In this document: positions 1 to 8,694 of the stretch, piece after piece
Numbering within the stretch: the first letter of the stretch is position 1
How the letters are laid out: each line of letters opens with the position of its first letter
Source: Candidatus Nanosynbacter sp. HMT-352
Lineage (GTDB): Bacteria; Patescibacteriota; Saccharimonadia; Saccharimonadales; Saccharimonadaceae
NCBI RefSeq assembly: GCF_022819345.1
Contig: NZ_CP089288.1
Coordinates: 496,001-560,000, forward strand
DNA: 64,000 nt
Direction of reading: 5' to 3'
Translations under genes and position numbers: made by a program
The notes under the pieces: model-generated
Seen by the model: the letters and a program-made list of their open reading frames with translations, nothing else
Told to the model about the DNA's origin: nothing
Database searches by the model: none

Positions 1-50
1 CAGCGAGCGTTCTTTTTTTGTCCTGATTTATCTATTTTTTCAACATTCAT
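1..50 (-). CDS. Start of an unidentified CDS, cut by the window edge
   Basis: An open frame starts at the ATG ending at 50 and runs off the left edge; its first residues are MNVEKIDKSGQKKNAR. A TATACT -10 box lies 10 bases upstream (61-66), the short promoter-to-ATG spacing seen before many genes here. Only 16 codons are visible, so no function can be given. It lies downstream of gltX on the same strand. Confidence 0.45.
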   Translation of the reverse strand, partial: MNVEKIDKSGQKKNAR

Positions 51-88
51 GCTTATGCTTAGTATAGCATTTTCGGCGCACGAATAAA

Positions 89-1534
89 CTATTTTTGTAG
101 ATAATTATCGATTCTTTGCAGAGTTTTTTCCTTGCCAATTAGCGCCAGCGTGTCGTTAAGCTGCGGACTAAACGGCGCCCACGTCGTCACAATTCTCACC
201 AGGCTAAACAAAATCCCCGGCTTTCGTCCTGTCGTTTCCAGCAATTGATTAAGGTAATTCTGAATTGTTTCTGGCGTCCAATCTGTAATTTTCTCGAATT
301 CTTGGCGCGCAATTGACAATAATTCTCGTCGTTCGTCGTCGGTCAATTTGCGAAGTTGCTTATTTCCGTCAATCAATTCCGTATCAATTTCAGGCTCGAC
401 GAAGAAATAACTTGTTAATTTTGGCAAATCCTGTAATGTCTTCAAGCGATCTTGCGCCAATTCTAGAACGCGCTTTTTATACGATTCGTCGGCGTTTTTG
501 GCTTCTTCGCCCCAGAATGATTGGCAGCGAGAATAAAGATCGTCCAAGCTAAGCGAGCGAATCCATTGACCGTTCAGCCAAATGAGTCGTTGTTCGTCAA
601 ATCGCGCGCCAGATTTTTGAACGCGGTTGAGTGAGAACTTTTCAATCAGTTCGGCTTTACTGAAAATTTCCTGCTCCGTGCCGTCATTCCACCCAAGTTG
701 CGCTAAGAAATTAAGCATCGCTTCTGGCAAAATTCCCTCTGATCGATACTCAGTTACGCTTTTAGCACCGTCACGCTTGCCAAGTTTTTTATTTCCCGAT
801 GGCGCCATAATGTGTGGCACGTGTGCTAGAATCGGCGGCGTAATTTTAAGAGCTTCGTAAAGCGACAGATATTTAGGCGTGCTGGCAATATATTCCGAGC
901 CGCGAATCACGTGCGTGACTTGCATTTCGAAATCGTCAATGATGTGTGCAAAATTGTAGGTTGGCAGACCGTCCGCTTTGATCAGAATGAAATCGTCCAA
1001 AGCTTCTGGGCCGGCCGACAATTCGCCCATAACGGCATCTTTCCAAGAATATCGCTTAATTTCTGGAACTTTGAAACGCAGCGGCATCCCGAGCTGCCAC
1101 TCTGGCGGATTTTCTGGACGATGGTCGCGATATAAAAATGCGCGCTTTTCAGCCCTGGCTTTGTCGCGGAAAACTTGCACTTCTTCAGGCGTGTACGGAT
1201 CGGCGTAAGCTAGTCCTTCGCTGATCATTTTCTTTGCCCACTTTATGTAAATGTCGCGGCGATCTGTTTGGTGATATGGACCAAAATTGCCAGACTCTTC
1301 TTTTGGATTGTTAAGAGTTGGTCCCTCATCCCAATTTAGTCCTAGCCAATTTAAGGTTTCCAAAATCATTTCTTCCGCGCCTTCGACGAACCGAGCTTGG
1401 TCCGTGTCTTCAATGCGTAAGATGAAATCTCCCTGATGCGCCCTGGCAACAAGGTATGTGTATAGCGCGGTGCGGACGTTGCCTAAGTGAATATAGCCAG
1501 TCGGACTTGGCGCAAAACGAGTTCTAATAGTCAT
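89..1534 (-). CDS. gltX: Glutamyl-tRNA synthetase
   Basis: Cytoplasmic class Ib aminoacyl-tRNA synthetase that charges tRNA-Glu. The N-terminus has the Rossmann signature RFAPSPTG followed by HLGN (residues 16-19, the HIGH motif), and KLGKR near residue 250 is the KMSKS-type loop; the C-terminal half is the helical anticodon-binding region. At 481 aa the length is normal. The zinc-binding cysteines of the E. coli enzyme are absent (the corresponding stretch reads AYADPYTPEE), as in many bacterial GluRS. No SD is present; a TATAAT box (1541-1546) ends 6 bases before the ATG, so the mRNA is probably leaderless. With no gatCAB in the window, it cannot be told whether it also mischarges tRNA-Gln. 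Confidence 0.97.
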   Translation of the reverse strand: MTIRTRFAPSPTGYIHLGNVRTALYTYLVARAHQGDFILRIEDTDQARFVEGAEEMILETLNWLGLNWDEGPTLNNPKEESGNFGPYHQTDRRDIYIKWAKKMISEGLAYADPYTPEEVQVFRDKARAEKRAFLYRDHRPENPPEWQLGMPLRFKVPEIKRYSWKDAVMGELSAGPEALDDFILIKADGLPTYNFAHIIDDFEMQVTHVIRGSEYIASTPKYLSLYEALKITPPILAHVPHIMAPSGNKKLGKRDGAKSVTEYRSEGILPEAMLNFLAQLGWNDGTEQEIFSKAELIEKFSLNRVQKSGARFDEQRLIWLNGQWIRSLSLDDLYSRCQSFWGEEAKNADESYKKRVLELAQDRLKTLQDLPKLTSYFFVEPEIDTELIDGNKQLRKLTDDERRELLSIARQEFEKITDWTPETIQNYLNQLLETTGRKPGILFSLVRIVTTWAPFSPQLNDTLALIGKEKTLQRIDNYLQK

Positions 1535-1563
1535 GAGTAAATTATAGCACGTTATCTGATGAG

Positions 1564-2586
1564 TTACAGGCTAGTGGCGATTTTTTCAATTTGGCTGCTT
1601 GAGAGGTTCGCGTCGCCACTGATTTGATATAAAATCCCGCCGTTCACCCAAGCCGCTTCTTTCCCGCCGCTGTAAATTGTCAATCCGTCGATCATCGTGG
1701 TGTTTGGATTCTTGTGCTTTTCAGAGAAAAATTCTTTCACTGCTGACGAATTCCAGCCGCTTTTTTGCTGGGTTATGGTGTACCCTGAACTTCCGTCGGC
1801 GTAGGCATATTTCATAGAGACCTCACCCGATTTGAATTTGATGGGTCCGTTTAAGGCGTAGCCGTCTGGCTTGTAGCCTGGATATTTGGCATCAATTCCC
1901 GATTGAACGGCTGCCATTTTTATGGAAATATTTGGCATGCTCAGATATGTTAAATAGCCACCGAGTAGCATCACCGCAAAACCAACAGAAAACGTATTCA
2001 ACCAACGTAAGGCGCCGCCCTTTTTCTGGCGTCGACGTGCTTTTTTATTGCTGATAATCTCATTCGATAAAGCTTTCTCAATCGCTTCGTTTTTCAATTG
2101 GTGAGCGGTTTTTACGACTGGCTTTTCTATTTTTTGCGGAGCGACGGCGACAAGCGGATTGTTATTCATAGCCAGAGGCTGGCGCTCTTTTCGCAATTTA
2201 GTATCAACGCTAAGAGGTCTTTGTTGAGCGCGACGAGTAACGGGGTGAGCTTCGGCTGGGCGGTTAATAGCAATTTTCTGAGGAACTGGCTTGCTGACAA
2301 TTGGCGTAGAAAACTTCTTCACGGCGATATGTTGTTTCACGTCGACGCGAGCTTTCTGGGGTTTGGCAGCCAATGGCGTACGCTGCGGCATTTTAACGTG
2401 CCGGCGATTCAATGTGCTGGATTTCTGAACGTGTGCGGCGTGAATATTTGATACAGACGTACCACGCTTACTGATTGATTGTTCTTTTTCTATTTCAGAT
2501 TTTTCAATCTTAATATCATCCATTACCATTCCAGTAATAGTATTGTAAGCTCGTCCATTGATAACCACGTAGTTTTTACTTGCCAT
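1564..2586 (-). CDS. Single-pass membrane protein with DUF4367-like C-terminal domain
   Basis: A 340-residue protein with a basic, low-complexity N-terminal half (about residues 1-195, rich in Lys, Arg, Gln, Pro). One membrane segment follows (about 200-220), then an extracytoplasmic domain of about 120 residues ending LSSSQIEKIATSL. The C-terminal pattern (KSGWNSSAV, a glycine turn, WVNGGILYQISG) resembles DUF4367-type domains found with anti-sigma-like or lipoprotein factors; this is recognition by eye. Unlike most neighbours it has an SD (GGGGGA) and a true 5' leader behind a TATAAT box. It diverges from the PEGA gene at 2676. A regulatory or envelope-sensing role is a guess. Confidence 0.7.
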   Translation of the reverse strand: MASKNYVVINGRAYNTITGMVMDDIKIEKSEIEKEQSISKRGTSVSNIHAAHVQKSSTLNRRHVKMPQRTPLAAKPQKARVDVKQHIAVKKFSTPIVSKPVPQKIAINRPAEAHPVTRRAQQRPLSVDTKLRKERQPLAMNNNPLVAVAPQKIEKPVVKTAHQLKNEAIEKALSNEIISNKKARRRQKKGGALRWLNTFSVGFAVMLLGGYLTYLSMPNISIKMAAVQSGIDAKYPGYKPDGYALNGPIKFKSGEVSMKYAYADGSSGYTITQQKSGWNSSAVKEFFSEKHKNPNTTMIDGLTIYSGGKEAAWVNGGILYQISGDANLSSSQIEKIATSL

Positions 2587-2675
2587 TAATCCCCCTAATG
2601 TTTATTCCTGTATATTATATTACAAATCGCCTAAGGTTTTTTCAAGTGTAAAAATATGTTATAATTTCCGTAATT

Positions 2676-4172
2676 ATGTACCAGAAAAAGAATCGCACTA
2701 AAGAGCTCGCACGGCGGACCTTTGTGTACACGCTGATGACATTATCACTTATAATTCTTCTTACGTTTTTGACGTTTAGAATGCTCGGCTATACGTTTGA
2801 TCCGAATACGAAAGAATTGCAACAAACTGGACTTGTCCAATATGAATCACATCCTGGCGGGGCGCTGGTTTATGTTGACGATATGGAGCTGCGCCGCACT
2901 CCGACGAAAAGCACTGTTCTTCCTGGTAAGCACACTTTTTCGATGAAATTGGATAAATACGAACCGTGGCAAAAAACGTTGAATATTAAATCTGATACCG
3001 TGACAAATCTGAATTACGCCAGACTGATTCCGACAAAACGCGAAACTACCGAAGTAAAAACGTTCGACTCATTACAATCCATTTCTCTGTCGCCAGCTGG
3101 TAATTTCTTGATGGGATTTGGCGTTAAGGATAAAACTCCTATTCTGACAATTGGCGACATTCGCGACACAAACAAAGATAAGGAAAAGTTCACGGAACAT
3201 GCATTAAGCACGAGCGTTTTGGCTGGCTATTCCCTGTCTTCTGACAATCATACGTTTACTGTGTCGGAGTGGGACCGCGATTCTCGTTACGCGCTAGTGA
3301 AGCATTCGTATCCAGCGGAAAATAACGCTACGGGCGTGCAGTGGTTGGTTTTTGATAGAGAAAATCCAGAGAAAATTACCGACGTAACAGCAATGACTGG
3401 TTTTGGAATTAAGCAAATTGGCTTTGCGGGGACTGGCGCACACACGGCTTACGCCTTGCAGGAAACTGGCGAATTGAGGCGAGTTGATCTTGATAGCTCG
3501 ACAATTTCCAGCCCAATTTTGACTGGCGTCGAATCTTTCAAGCTTTACGGCGACGATCGTTTGTCCTACCTGGCTGTTATTGACGGTAAAAAAGTGGCAG
3601 GAATTTGGAAACGAGATTGGAAAGAGCCGTTTGTGATTGGCACTTTTGCTACTGATTCTACCCCGGTAATTCGAATTTCTCGCTATTTCAATAAAGACAC
3701 GGTGGTTTTGACTGATGGCAAAAATATGACAATTTATAGAGGCGACATTTCGGATTCTAAGGACCGCCAAAAAGAGTTCTTAAAAACGGCAAAGATTATT
3801 AAAACCGATAATGCGATTACGAGCATAACGATGGACAATGCTGGGCGATTTATCGTGGCGCAAAACGGCGCGACATTGCAGACTTATGATTTGGAGCGTA
3901 AAGAATTGTCGAGCGCGTTTAACATCGGCGTGGCGCAGGAAGTGAAGTGGCTTGACAATTTCTATATCCGTAGCATTTCTGCGTCGGGAAAAATGGAGAT
4001 TCGCGAGTTTGACGGCACGAATGCTCATACGTTGATAAGTGTTAAGCCTGGTTTGGATTCTGTTTTGTCCTCGAACCAGCGATACGTTTACGGATTGACA
4101 ACCAACGCTTCTGGAAAAATTGTCCTGAGTAAAATGAATATGGACAATGGATCGACTGGGTTATTTAATTAA
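2676..4172 (+). CDS. PEGA-domain membrane-anchored protein
   Basis: A 498-residue protein with a cytoplasmic Lys/Arg-rich start, one membrane anchor (about residues 16-38) and a PEGA domain (about 52-115; SHPGGALVYVDD, then LPGKHTFSMKLDKYEPW). The remaining ~380 residues show repeated Gly/Asp-rich strand patterns like a beta-propeller. PEGA proteins are surface-exposed or extracytoplasmic and thought to act in envelope structure. TATAAT at 2660-2665 leaves a leader of only a few bases. The gene converges on the sortase gene, which ends 10 bp away. Domain call is good; function unknown. Confidence 0.82.
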   Translation: MYQKKNRTKELARRTFVYTLMTLSLIILLTFLTFRMLGYTFDPNTKELQQTGLVQYESHPGGALVYVDDMELRRTPTKSTVLPGKHTFSMKLDKYEPWQKTLNIKSDTVTNLNYARLIPTKRETTEVKTFDSLQSISLSPAGNFLMGFGVKDKTPILTIGDIRDTNKDKEKFTEHALSTSVLAGYSLSSDNHTFTVSEWDRDSRYALVKHSYPAENNATGVQWLVFDRENPEKITDVTAMTGFGIKQIGFAGTGAHTAYALQETGELRRVDLDSSTISSPILTGVESFKLYGDDRLSYLAVIDGKKVAGIWKRDWKEPFVIGTFATDSTPVIRISRYFNKDTVVLTDGKNMTIYRGDISDSKDRQKEFLKTAKIIKTDNAITSITMDNAGRFIVAQNGATLQTYDLERKELSSAFNIGVAQEVKWLDNFYIRSISASGKMEIREFDGTNAHTLISVKPGLDSVLSSNQRYVYGLTTNASGKIVLSKMNMDNGSTGLFN

Positions 4173-4181
4173 ATAGCTAGT

Positions 4182-5585
4182 CTATCGACCGCCGAATAAT
4201 TTCTCAAGTAAAGTCGGCTCGGGCTTTCCTGGGATATTTGATTTGTTGTTTTGCTGCTGATTTGAGCTGGATTCTGACGTCGCAGTGGCTTTGCTTGGGT
4301 CTGGGCTGATTTGTTCCGCAAAGATAAGAAGTCGCTTTTCTGCGGTTCCTAAAGGCACACAACTTACAAGTGTCAGCATTGGTTTATCTGTATTAATCTG
4401 AACTTTTGAAACTTCGGTTGGCATAACAACTTCTGTTGAAGTTATCTTGTAAGTGTAGCGCTTTCCATTATAATTCATGTAAATAATATCGCCCTTGACC
4501 AACTTTTCATTCTGAGCAAAGACGAATTTATAATCACCACTAGCAAAGGCATCGTTACTGGAGTGTGCGGCAAATACGGCATTTCCGACTTCGCCTGGCA
4601 CGGCGCTGGCGCCAGGAATTGAAAAGTGAGCTACTCCCTTCTCCATGGCTTTTGATTGCGATTTTGTGTCGCTGGCGGCGCCGTAAATGACCGGCGCGTC
4701 AACGTTAATCTTTGGGATGATAATCCTAGGTTCAGGTCCGACAGTTACGTCAGTGGAGGCGTCAACGATGATGTTTTGCGGGTTAATTGCGCCAGGTGTT
4801 GTATAGGCTGCGACCGCGCCGAAAATAACGCGGTTATATTGCAAAAACATGAAGACTAACAGCACCGATAATCCAGCAATCGCTGGAACAAAATGTCGGG
4901 ATTTTTTCACCTTATTTGCGGAGTCGCGAACCTTTTGCTGAATTTGACTGCGGAGTTCTTTTATGGCTGCTTTTTGTGGGTCCAGAGGCTCGTCTGCGCT
5001 GATTACTGGCGTGATATTCTGATTTTCCTCCGTCAATCGAGAAATTTCACGGTTCTTTGCCGCAATGTCGCCGGCGTAGTAACGCTCATAATACATCTGA
5101 TAATATTTCTGCCAAGCACTGTGGTATTGCTTCCATTGGTCGGCTGAAACTTGAGTGTGGATGGTTGAATTTTGAGTTTGAGCGGCTTGGTTTGCGGGTG
5201 CGGAATTGCTAATTTGTGGATTTGGCTGAATCTGGGTTTGGGCAATTGGCGTCGTCCGCATAGCGTGATTAGCAGAGTCTTTTTTCAGCTCTGGCTGTGG
5301 CGTTGTTGGAGCTTGCTGAGGTTTGACTATTTGTGCCTTAGGCTGTTCTGATCGGACTTCGGGTTTTGATTGTGATTGAGCGGAAAATGGTTGCGGCTGA
5401 GATCTTTCTGGTGCGGAATTCTGTTCTTCTGTTCTGGAATAAATAGCGTCAAGTTGACCACGAATAACATCAGCAGCGGCATTTTGCGAAGCTACCGAAT
5501 CGCGAGTTGGCGGCGTGAGAGATCGGCGCTGATCTGATACCGGCATGCCCACTCGACCGTTTGATTGATCATCCGTCGGATACAT
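4182..5585 (-). CDS. Sortase, membrane-anchored, with long Gln/Pro-rich N-terminus
   Basis: Transpeptidase that cleaves LPxTG-like motifs and joins surface proteins to the envelope. Numbering from the upstream ATG at 5597, the catalytic set is His345 (VFAAHSSND), Cys413 (TLVSC) and Arg422 (KRLL); the membrane segment is about 234-258, so the catalytic domain faces outward. The first 200 residues are Gln/Pro-rich and include an aromatic block (QKYYQMYYERYY). The first ATG (5595-5597) overlaps the -10 TATAAT, so the next ATG at 5585 (MYPTDD) is the better start. Likely substrates in the window are the LPKTG protein at 44301 and the LAITG protein at 54733. Sortase class is not resolved. Confidence 0.92.
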   Translation of the reverse strand: MYPTDDQSNGRVGMPVSDQRRSLTPPTRDSVASQNAAADVIRGQLDAIYSRTEEQNSAPERSQPQPFSAQSQSKPEVRSEQPKAQIVKPQQAPTTPQPELKKDSANHAMRTTPIAQTQIQPNPQISNSAPANQAAQTQNSTIHTQVSADQWKQYHSAWQKYYQMYYERYYAGDIAAKNREISRLTEENQNITPVISADEPLDPQKAAIKELRSQIQQKVRDSANKVKKSRHFVPAIAGLSVLLVFMFLQYNRVIFGAVAAYTTPGAINPQNIIVDASTDVTVGPEPRIIIPKINVDAPVIYGAASDTKSQSKAMEKGVAHFSIPGASAVPGEVGNAVFAAHSSNDAFASGDYKFVFAQNEKLVKGDIIYMNYNGKRYTYKITSTEVVMPTEVSKVQINTDKPMLTLVSCVPLGTAEKRLLIFAEQISPDPSKATATSESSSNQQQNNKSNIPGKPEPTLLEKLFGGR

Positions 5586-5688
5586 AACTTCTTTCATTAT
5601 ACGTCAAATTGATATCAAATAAAAGTCGTGCTTGTGAGAAATTGCTGGTTGTGTTACAATCATACGGTAGCTTGGAGCGTTCTCTTGT

Positions 5689-5775
5689 GCCGCGGTGGCG
5701 GAATTGGTAGACGCGCTAGACTCAAAATCTGGTGAGCAATAGCTCGTGCCGGTTCAAGTCCGGCCCGCGGTACCA
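5689..5775 (+). tRNA. tRNA-Leu (anticodon CAA)
   Basis: The sequence folds as a class II tRNA: acceptor GCCGCGG pairs with CCGCGGT, the D-arm contains GGTAGACG, the anticodon stem CTAGA/TCTGG holds loop CTCAAAA with anticodon CAA, there is a long variable arm, and the T-arm holds GTTCAAGTC. CCA is encoded at 5773-5775. A TACAAT -10 box lies at 5655-5660, and a rho-independent terminator follows. Confidence 0.97.
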
Positions 5776-5794
5776 GAGGCAGCTTCAGGTGATA

Positions 5795-5818
5795 ATCGTC
5801 CATTTTGGGCGATTTTTT
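5795..5818 (+). terminator. Terminator of tRNA-Leu
   Basis: Stem ATCGTCC/GGGCGAT with a five-base loop, followed by a run of T. The terminator after tRNA-Gln (32466-32489) has nearly the same sequence. Confidence 0.85.
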
Positions 5819-5822
5819 ATGC

Positions 5823-5899
5823 AAAGAAAACAGCCCGCAGAAAGGCATTATGCCGAGGCTTTTTATAGCCTTCCAGGCAAGCTGTTTTCTCTGCGGGCT
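5823..5899 (-). terminator. Terminator after the small membrane protein gene, with two competing stems
   Basis: AGCCCGCAG (5832-5840) pairs with CTGCGGGCT (5891-5899), and the minus-strand RNA continues into GTTTTCTT. An overlapping pair, GAAAACAG/CTGTTTTC (5826-5833 and 5882-5889), cannot form fully at the same time. It lies directly behind the stop codon of the gene ending at 5900. Confidence 0.6.
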
Positions 5900-6115
5900 T
5901 TACAGCCCCTTTTCTTCCCCATTCAGCCCTGCATTCAGCAAGAATGCGAGCCCAGAGCAGAATCCACCCAGCGCTCCAATGAGCGCTGCGGGGATGAGGT
6001 CGGTTTGTAGCAGAAGTGCTACTATCGCTCCGACTACCGCCCCGATCAGGGCGAAGGTGATGACGATTGATGTAACCGCGATGATCATGACAAGTACTGT
6101 CGTCGCTATCCGCAT
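5900..6115 (-). CDS. Small two-TM hydrophobic protein
   Basis: A 71-residue protein read from ATG 6115 (MRIATTVL), chosen because AAGGAAG lies just upstream; a longer frame to 6151 is open but has no SD. It is almost entirely hydrophobic, with two membrane segments joined by a short Gly-rich turn, and ends in GEEKGL. GC is higher than in neighbours. The gene has its own promoter and a 5' UTR hairpin and is flanked by a tRNA and its terminator. It resembles small membrane peptides of unknown role; no family recognised. Confidence 0.6.
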   Translation of the reverse strand: MRIATTVLVMIIAVTSIVITFALIGAVVGAIVALLLQTDLIPAALIGALGGFCSGLAFLLNAGLNGEEKGL

Positions 6116-6148
6116 GACACTTCCTTTCAGTAAGTGTTCACTCGTGAC

Positions 6149-6224
6149 CAAGGGCTACTCTCGCCCTTGACAAGTCCGAGCGAAAGCTTGTTAGTATAAT
6201 ACAACTAATTGTACGTAATGTCAA
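6149..6224 (-). promoter_or_regulatory. Promoter and 5' UTR hairpin of the small membrane protein gene
   Basis: On the minus strand, TTGACA (6219-6224), a 17-base spacer and TATTAT (6196-6201) form a good sigma-70-type promoter. The leader carries a perfect 7-bp stem CAAGGGC/GCCCTTG (6149-6155 and 6163-6169) before the SD. Confidence 0.65.
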
Positions 6225-6242
6225 GCGGATATTTATGCGAGG

Positions 6243-7034
6243 CTACATTTTGCAGATAGCGGTGCTGATTGCTGCTAGCGGCGCTTTCGGCGACCAAATC
6301 AAGTAGCTTGCGGCGCGGGCGCCGACGGTTCCTCGCCAAATTGCCATTGGTGCGTCCCATTTTTGGGTGACGACTTCTCCGCTGTGGGCGATTATTAAAT
6401 TGTCGGCATGAAAAACGCAAATTGTTACGGGATATGTGATGGTGAATTTGTGAAGAGCTTCGACGAGTTGCGATAATTGAATGCTGAACGTAATCATTTT
6501 TGGATAAAAAATTGCGCGGAATATTTTCTGAACTTGCGCTAAACTCGCTATGAAAACCACGTGCGGATTGTCCAGAATTTCCTGAAAACTATTTTGCACG
6601 AGGTCAATCGCGTCTCGCGTCAGCACGACAGGAATTTCTGACTTTTTGATCAATTCTTCGTAGACAATTGCCGTTTGACTATTCCGTCCAGCGTCGCCGC
6701 ATAATAGCAATACGTCCGCCCATCTTTCTAGCGCCAAAGTTTCAGTGAGCGCTTCGTTTGCCAGACTGCCCGATTGGTTTGTTGGCGCGAATAGCACGTC
6801 GGTCATATTCGCGGGAACATTTTTTTTCAAGGCGTCAGGCAGTAAAACGCGAGCCTCGCCCACGCCAGTTTTAAGGGATTCTTGGTAACTTTCTGCCACC
6901 GCCAAAAAGCCTAATTTGTTGCCGCCGATAATTCCCAATTTCCCTGCTTGGTCGCGTCGTTCTGGCTTGTTCCATTCGACATCTGGAAAAAGTGGCTTCC
7001 CTGGTTCTTGTTTTTGCCAAAATTTCATATCCAT
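6243..7034 (-). CDS. NAD(P)H-hydrate dehydratase-like protein (YjeF C-terminal/ribokinase fold)
   Basis: A 263-residue protein resembling the ADP/ATP-dependent NAD(P)HX dehydratase that repairs hydrated NAD(P)H. Supporting patterns are GKLGIIGG near residue 32, TGVGEARVLLPD, and DVLLLCGDAGRNSQTA near residue 130, where the family has its conserved Gly-Asp-rich loop. The usual C-terminal GSGDVL-type catalytic loop is not obvious (the region reads AIWRGTVGARAASYL), so activity is uncertain. No YjeF epimerase domain is fused. Its ATG overlaps the TAA of the exonuclease gene upstream by one base, so the two are co-transcribed. Confidence 0.72.
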   Translation of the reverse strand: MDMKFWQKQEPGKPLFPDVEWNKPERRDQAGKLGIIGGNKLGFLAVAESYQESLKTGVGEARVLLPDALKKNVPANMTDVLFAPTNQSGSLANEALTETLALERWADVLLLCGDAGRNSQTAIVYEELIKKSEIPVVLTRDAIDLVQNSFQEILDNPHVVFIASLAQVQKIFRAIFYPKMITFSIQLSQLVEALHKFTITYPVTICVFHADNLIIAHSGEVVTQKWDAPMAIWRGTVGARAASYLIWSPKAPLAAISTAICKM

Positions 7035-7834
7035 TATAGATTTACCTCAATGCTCACCGGGCAATGATCGCTGCCCATTTGTTCTGGATGAATTTGCGGA
7101 TTAGTAACGCGATTTGCAATTTCACGCGACGCCAGCCAATAGTCAATCCGCCAACCAACATTTCGCGCTCTGGCATTCGCCCAATGCGTCCACCAAGTGT
7201 ACGCGCCAGTTTTTTCGGGGAAAGTCGCCCGGAAAGTGTCCGTAAATCCAGCGTCCAAATAGTTCTGAAAACCTTCCCGCTCTTCGTCGGTGAAGCCGTG
7301 CTTGCCGACGTTGGGTTTTGGATTCGCCAAGTCAATTTCCTGATGCGCCACGTTCATATCGCCGCAATAAAGGACTGGCTTTGATAATTCCAATTCTTCC
7401 AGATAAGCCAACACTGCCTTGTCCCATTTTTTATATCGCAAATCCAATCGGCTTAAATCCCCTTTTGAGTTCGGAGTGTAGCAATTGACGACCCAAAAAT
7501 CGTCAAATTCAGCGGTAATGATTCGTCCTTCGTCAGCAGGATTGCCGTATTCGTCGCCCGTTAAATCAAATTGCTCAATGATGTTCGGCGGAAATCCGTC
7601 GCGCCAGCTTAAGGGCGGAATTTTTGAGAAAATTGCCGTGCCAGAGTAGCCTTTTTTGGTGGCGGAATAGAAATGTTCGTGATAATTTGGCAGGTCAATT
7701 TCAACCTGATCTCTGGTGGCTTTGGTTTCTTGTAGGCACAGAATATCTGGATTGTACGTGTCGATGAACTTAGCAAATTCACCCTTATTTATAACTGCAC
7801 GAATGCCGTTTACGTTCCAAGAGAAAAGCTTCAT
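7034..7834 (-). CDS. xth: Exodeoxyribonuclease III
   Basis: AP endonuclease and 3'-5' exonuclease of base-excision repair. Family landmarks are the N-terminal WNVNGIRAV, LCLQETKA (metal-binding Glu), YCGDMNVAH, the WRIDYWLAS motif and GSDHCPVSIEV near the C-terminus (catalytic Asp/His). At 266 aa it is full length. A TATAAT box (7841-7846) sits 6 bases before the ATG with no SD, so the transcript looks leaderless. Its promoter is back-to-back with that of the hydrolase gene at 7871. Confidence 0.96.
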   Translation of the reverse strand: MKLFSWNVNGIRAVINKGEFAKFIDTYNPDILCLQETKATRDQVEIDLPNYHEHFYSATKKGYSGTAIFSKIPPLSWRDGFPPNIIEQFDLTGDEYGNPADEGRIITAEFDDFWVVNCYTPNSKGDLSRLDLRYKKWDKAVLAYLEELELSKPVLYCGDMNVAHQEIDLANPKPNVGKHGFTDEEREGFQNYLDAGFTDTFRATFPEKTGAYTWWTHWANARARNVGWRIDYWLASREIANRVTNPQIHPEQMGSDHCPVSIEVNL

Positions 7835-7870
7835 AGTTTTATTATACCGTGATGATATAATTTAATGAAT

Positions 7871-8674
7871 ATGCTACCAATGTACGATAAGTTTTTGGGC
7901 GAAATATCAAGCGGCTTTATGGACGTCGGAGGCGTGAAAACTGCTTGTTATTTTTATCAAGGTGGCTCGAATAAAACTATTTTGCTAATTCACGGCATTG
8001 GTGGCGATTTTCACGGGCTGATTCCGTTAGCTTACTGTCTGAAAAATGATGCGAATTTGGTGTTTGTTGACTTGCCTTCTCACGGCAGAAGTCAATTGAT
8101 AAAAGATATGAAAATGAGCGACGTTGAAAATTGGGCGATGAATTTGATGTCGGCTTTTGACGGTAAAGGCGTGTCAATTGACGAGGTTGTTGCTCATTCG
8201 CTTGGATGTTTGGCGGCAAATAAAATGCAATGCCAGAAAATTTGGTACATCAGCCCTCCGATTAAAACTTCGGTTATGTCGAGAATTTCCTCGTCGTTCT
8301 TTTACCACACTCGTCGGATAAGTCAATATATCTATTTGAACTATTATTTTTCAGTGTTCCGTGGGCTGTGCTTGGTGAATAATAGACGGAAAAATGTCGT
8401 GGATTTGATACGGTGGCTGACGAAAAATACGCGAGTAACGCGGCGGCAATATTTGGAGCAATCGAAAATTGCGCGGGACATTTCTCGGGGCAATAAAATT
8501 ATTATTTCTGAGCGTGAGTTTACGGGATTGATAGTTGGGCGACGGGACAAGATTTCGCTTCCTGTGAACGCCGCCGATGGTGTAAAAATTGATAAATTTG
8601 TGGAGATTGATACGGGGCATTTGTCGGTGTTGGATAGTCCAGAGCTGGTTGCCGAATTGATATTGGCGGAATAA
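7871..8674 (+). CDS. Alpha/beta hydrolase
   Basis: About 267 residues with the alpha/beta-hydrolase pattern: LLIHGIGGDFHG (oxyanion region), a nucleophile elbow AHSLG near residue 125 (Ser in an xHSxG context) and a C-terminal DTGHLSVLD that supplies the catalytic His. An upstream ATG at 7865 lies only 3 bases from the -10 TATAAT (7856-7861), so the ATG at 7871 fits leaderless initiation better. Substrate unknown. It precedes two glycosyltransferase genes in the same direction. Confidence 0.8.
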   Translation: MLPMYDKFLGEISSGFMDVGGVKTACYFYQGGSNKTILLIHGIGGDFHGLIPLAYCLKNDANLVFVDLPSHGRSQLIKDMKMSDVENWAMNLMSAFDGKGVSIDEVVAHSLGCLAANKMQCQKIWYISPPIKTSVMSRISSSFFYHTRRISQYIYLNYYFSVFRGLCLVNNRRKNVVDLIRWLTKNTRVTRRQYLEQSKIARDISRGNKIIISEREFTGLIVGRRDKISLPVNAADGVKIDKFVEIDTGHLSVLDSPELVAELILAE

Positions 8675-8694
8675 TTATTTGCTATACTGTAGGT

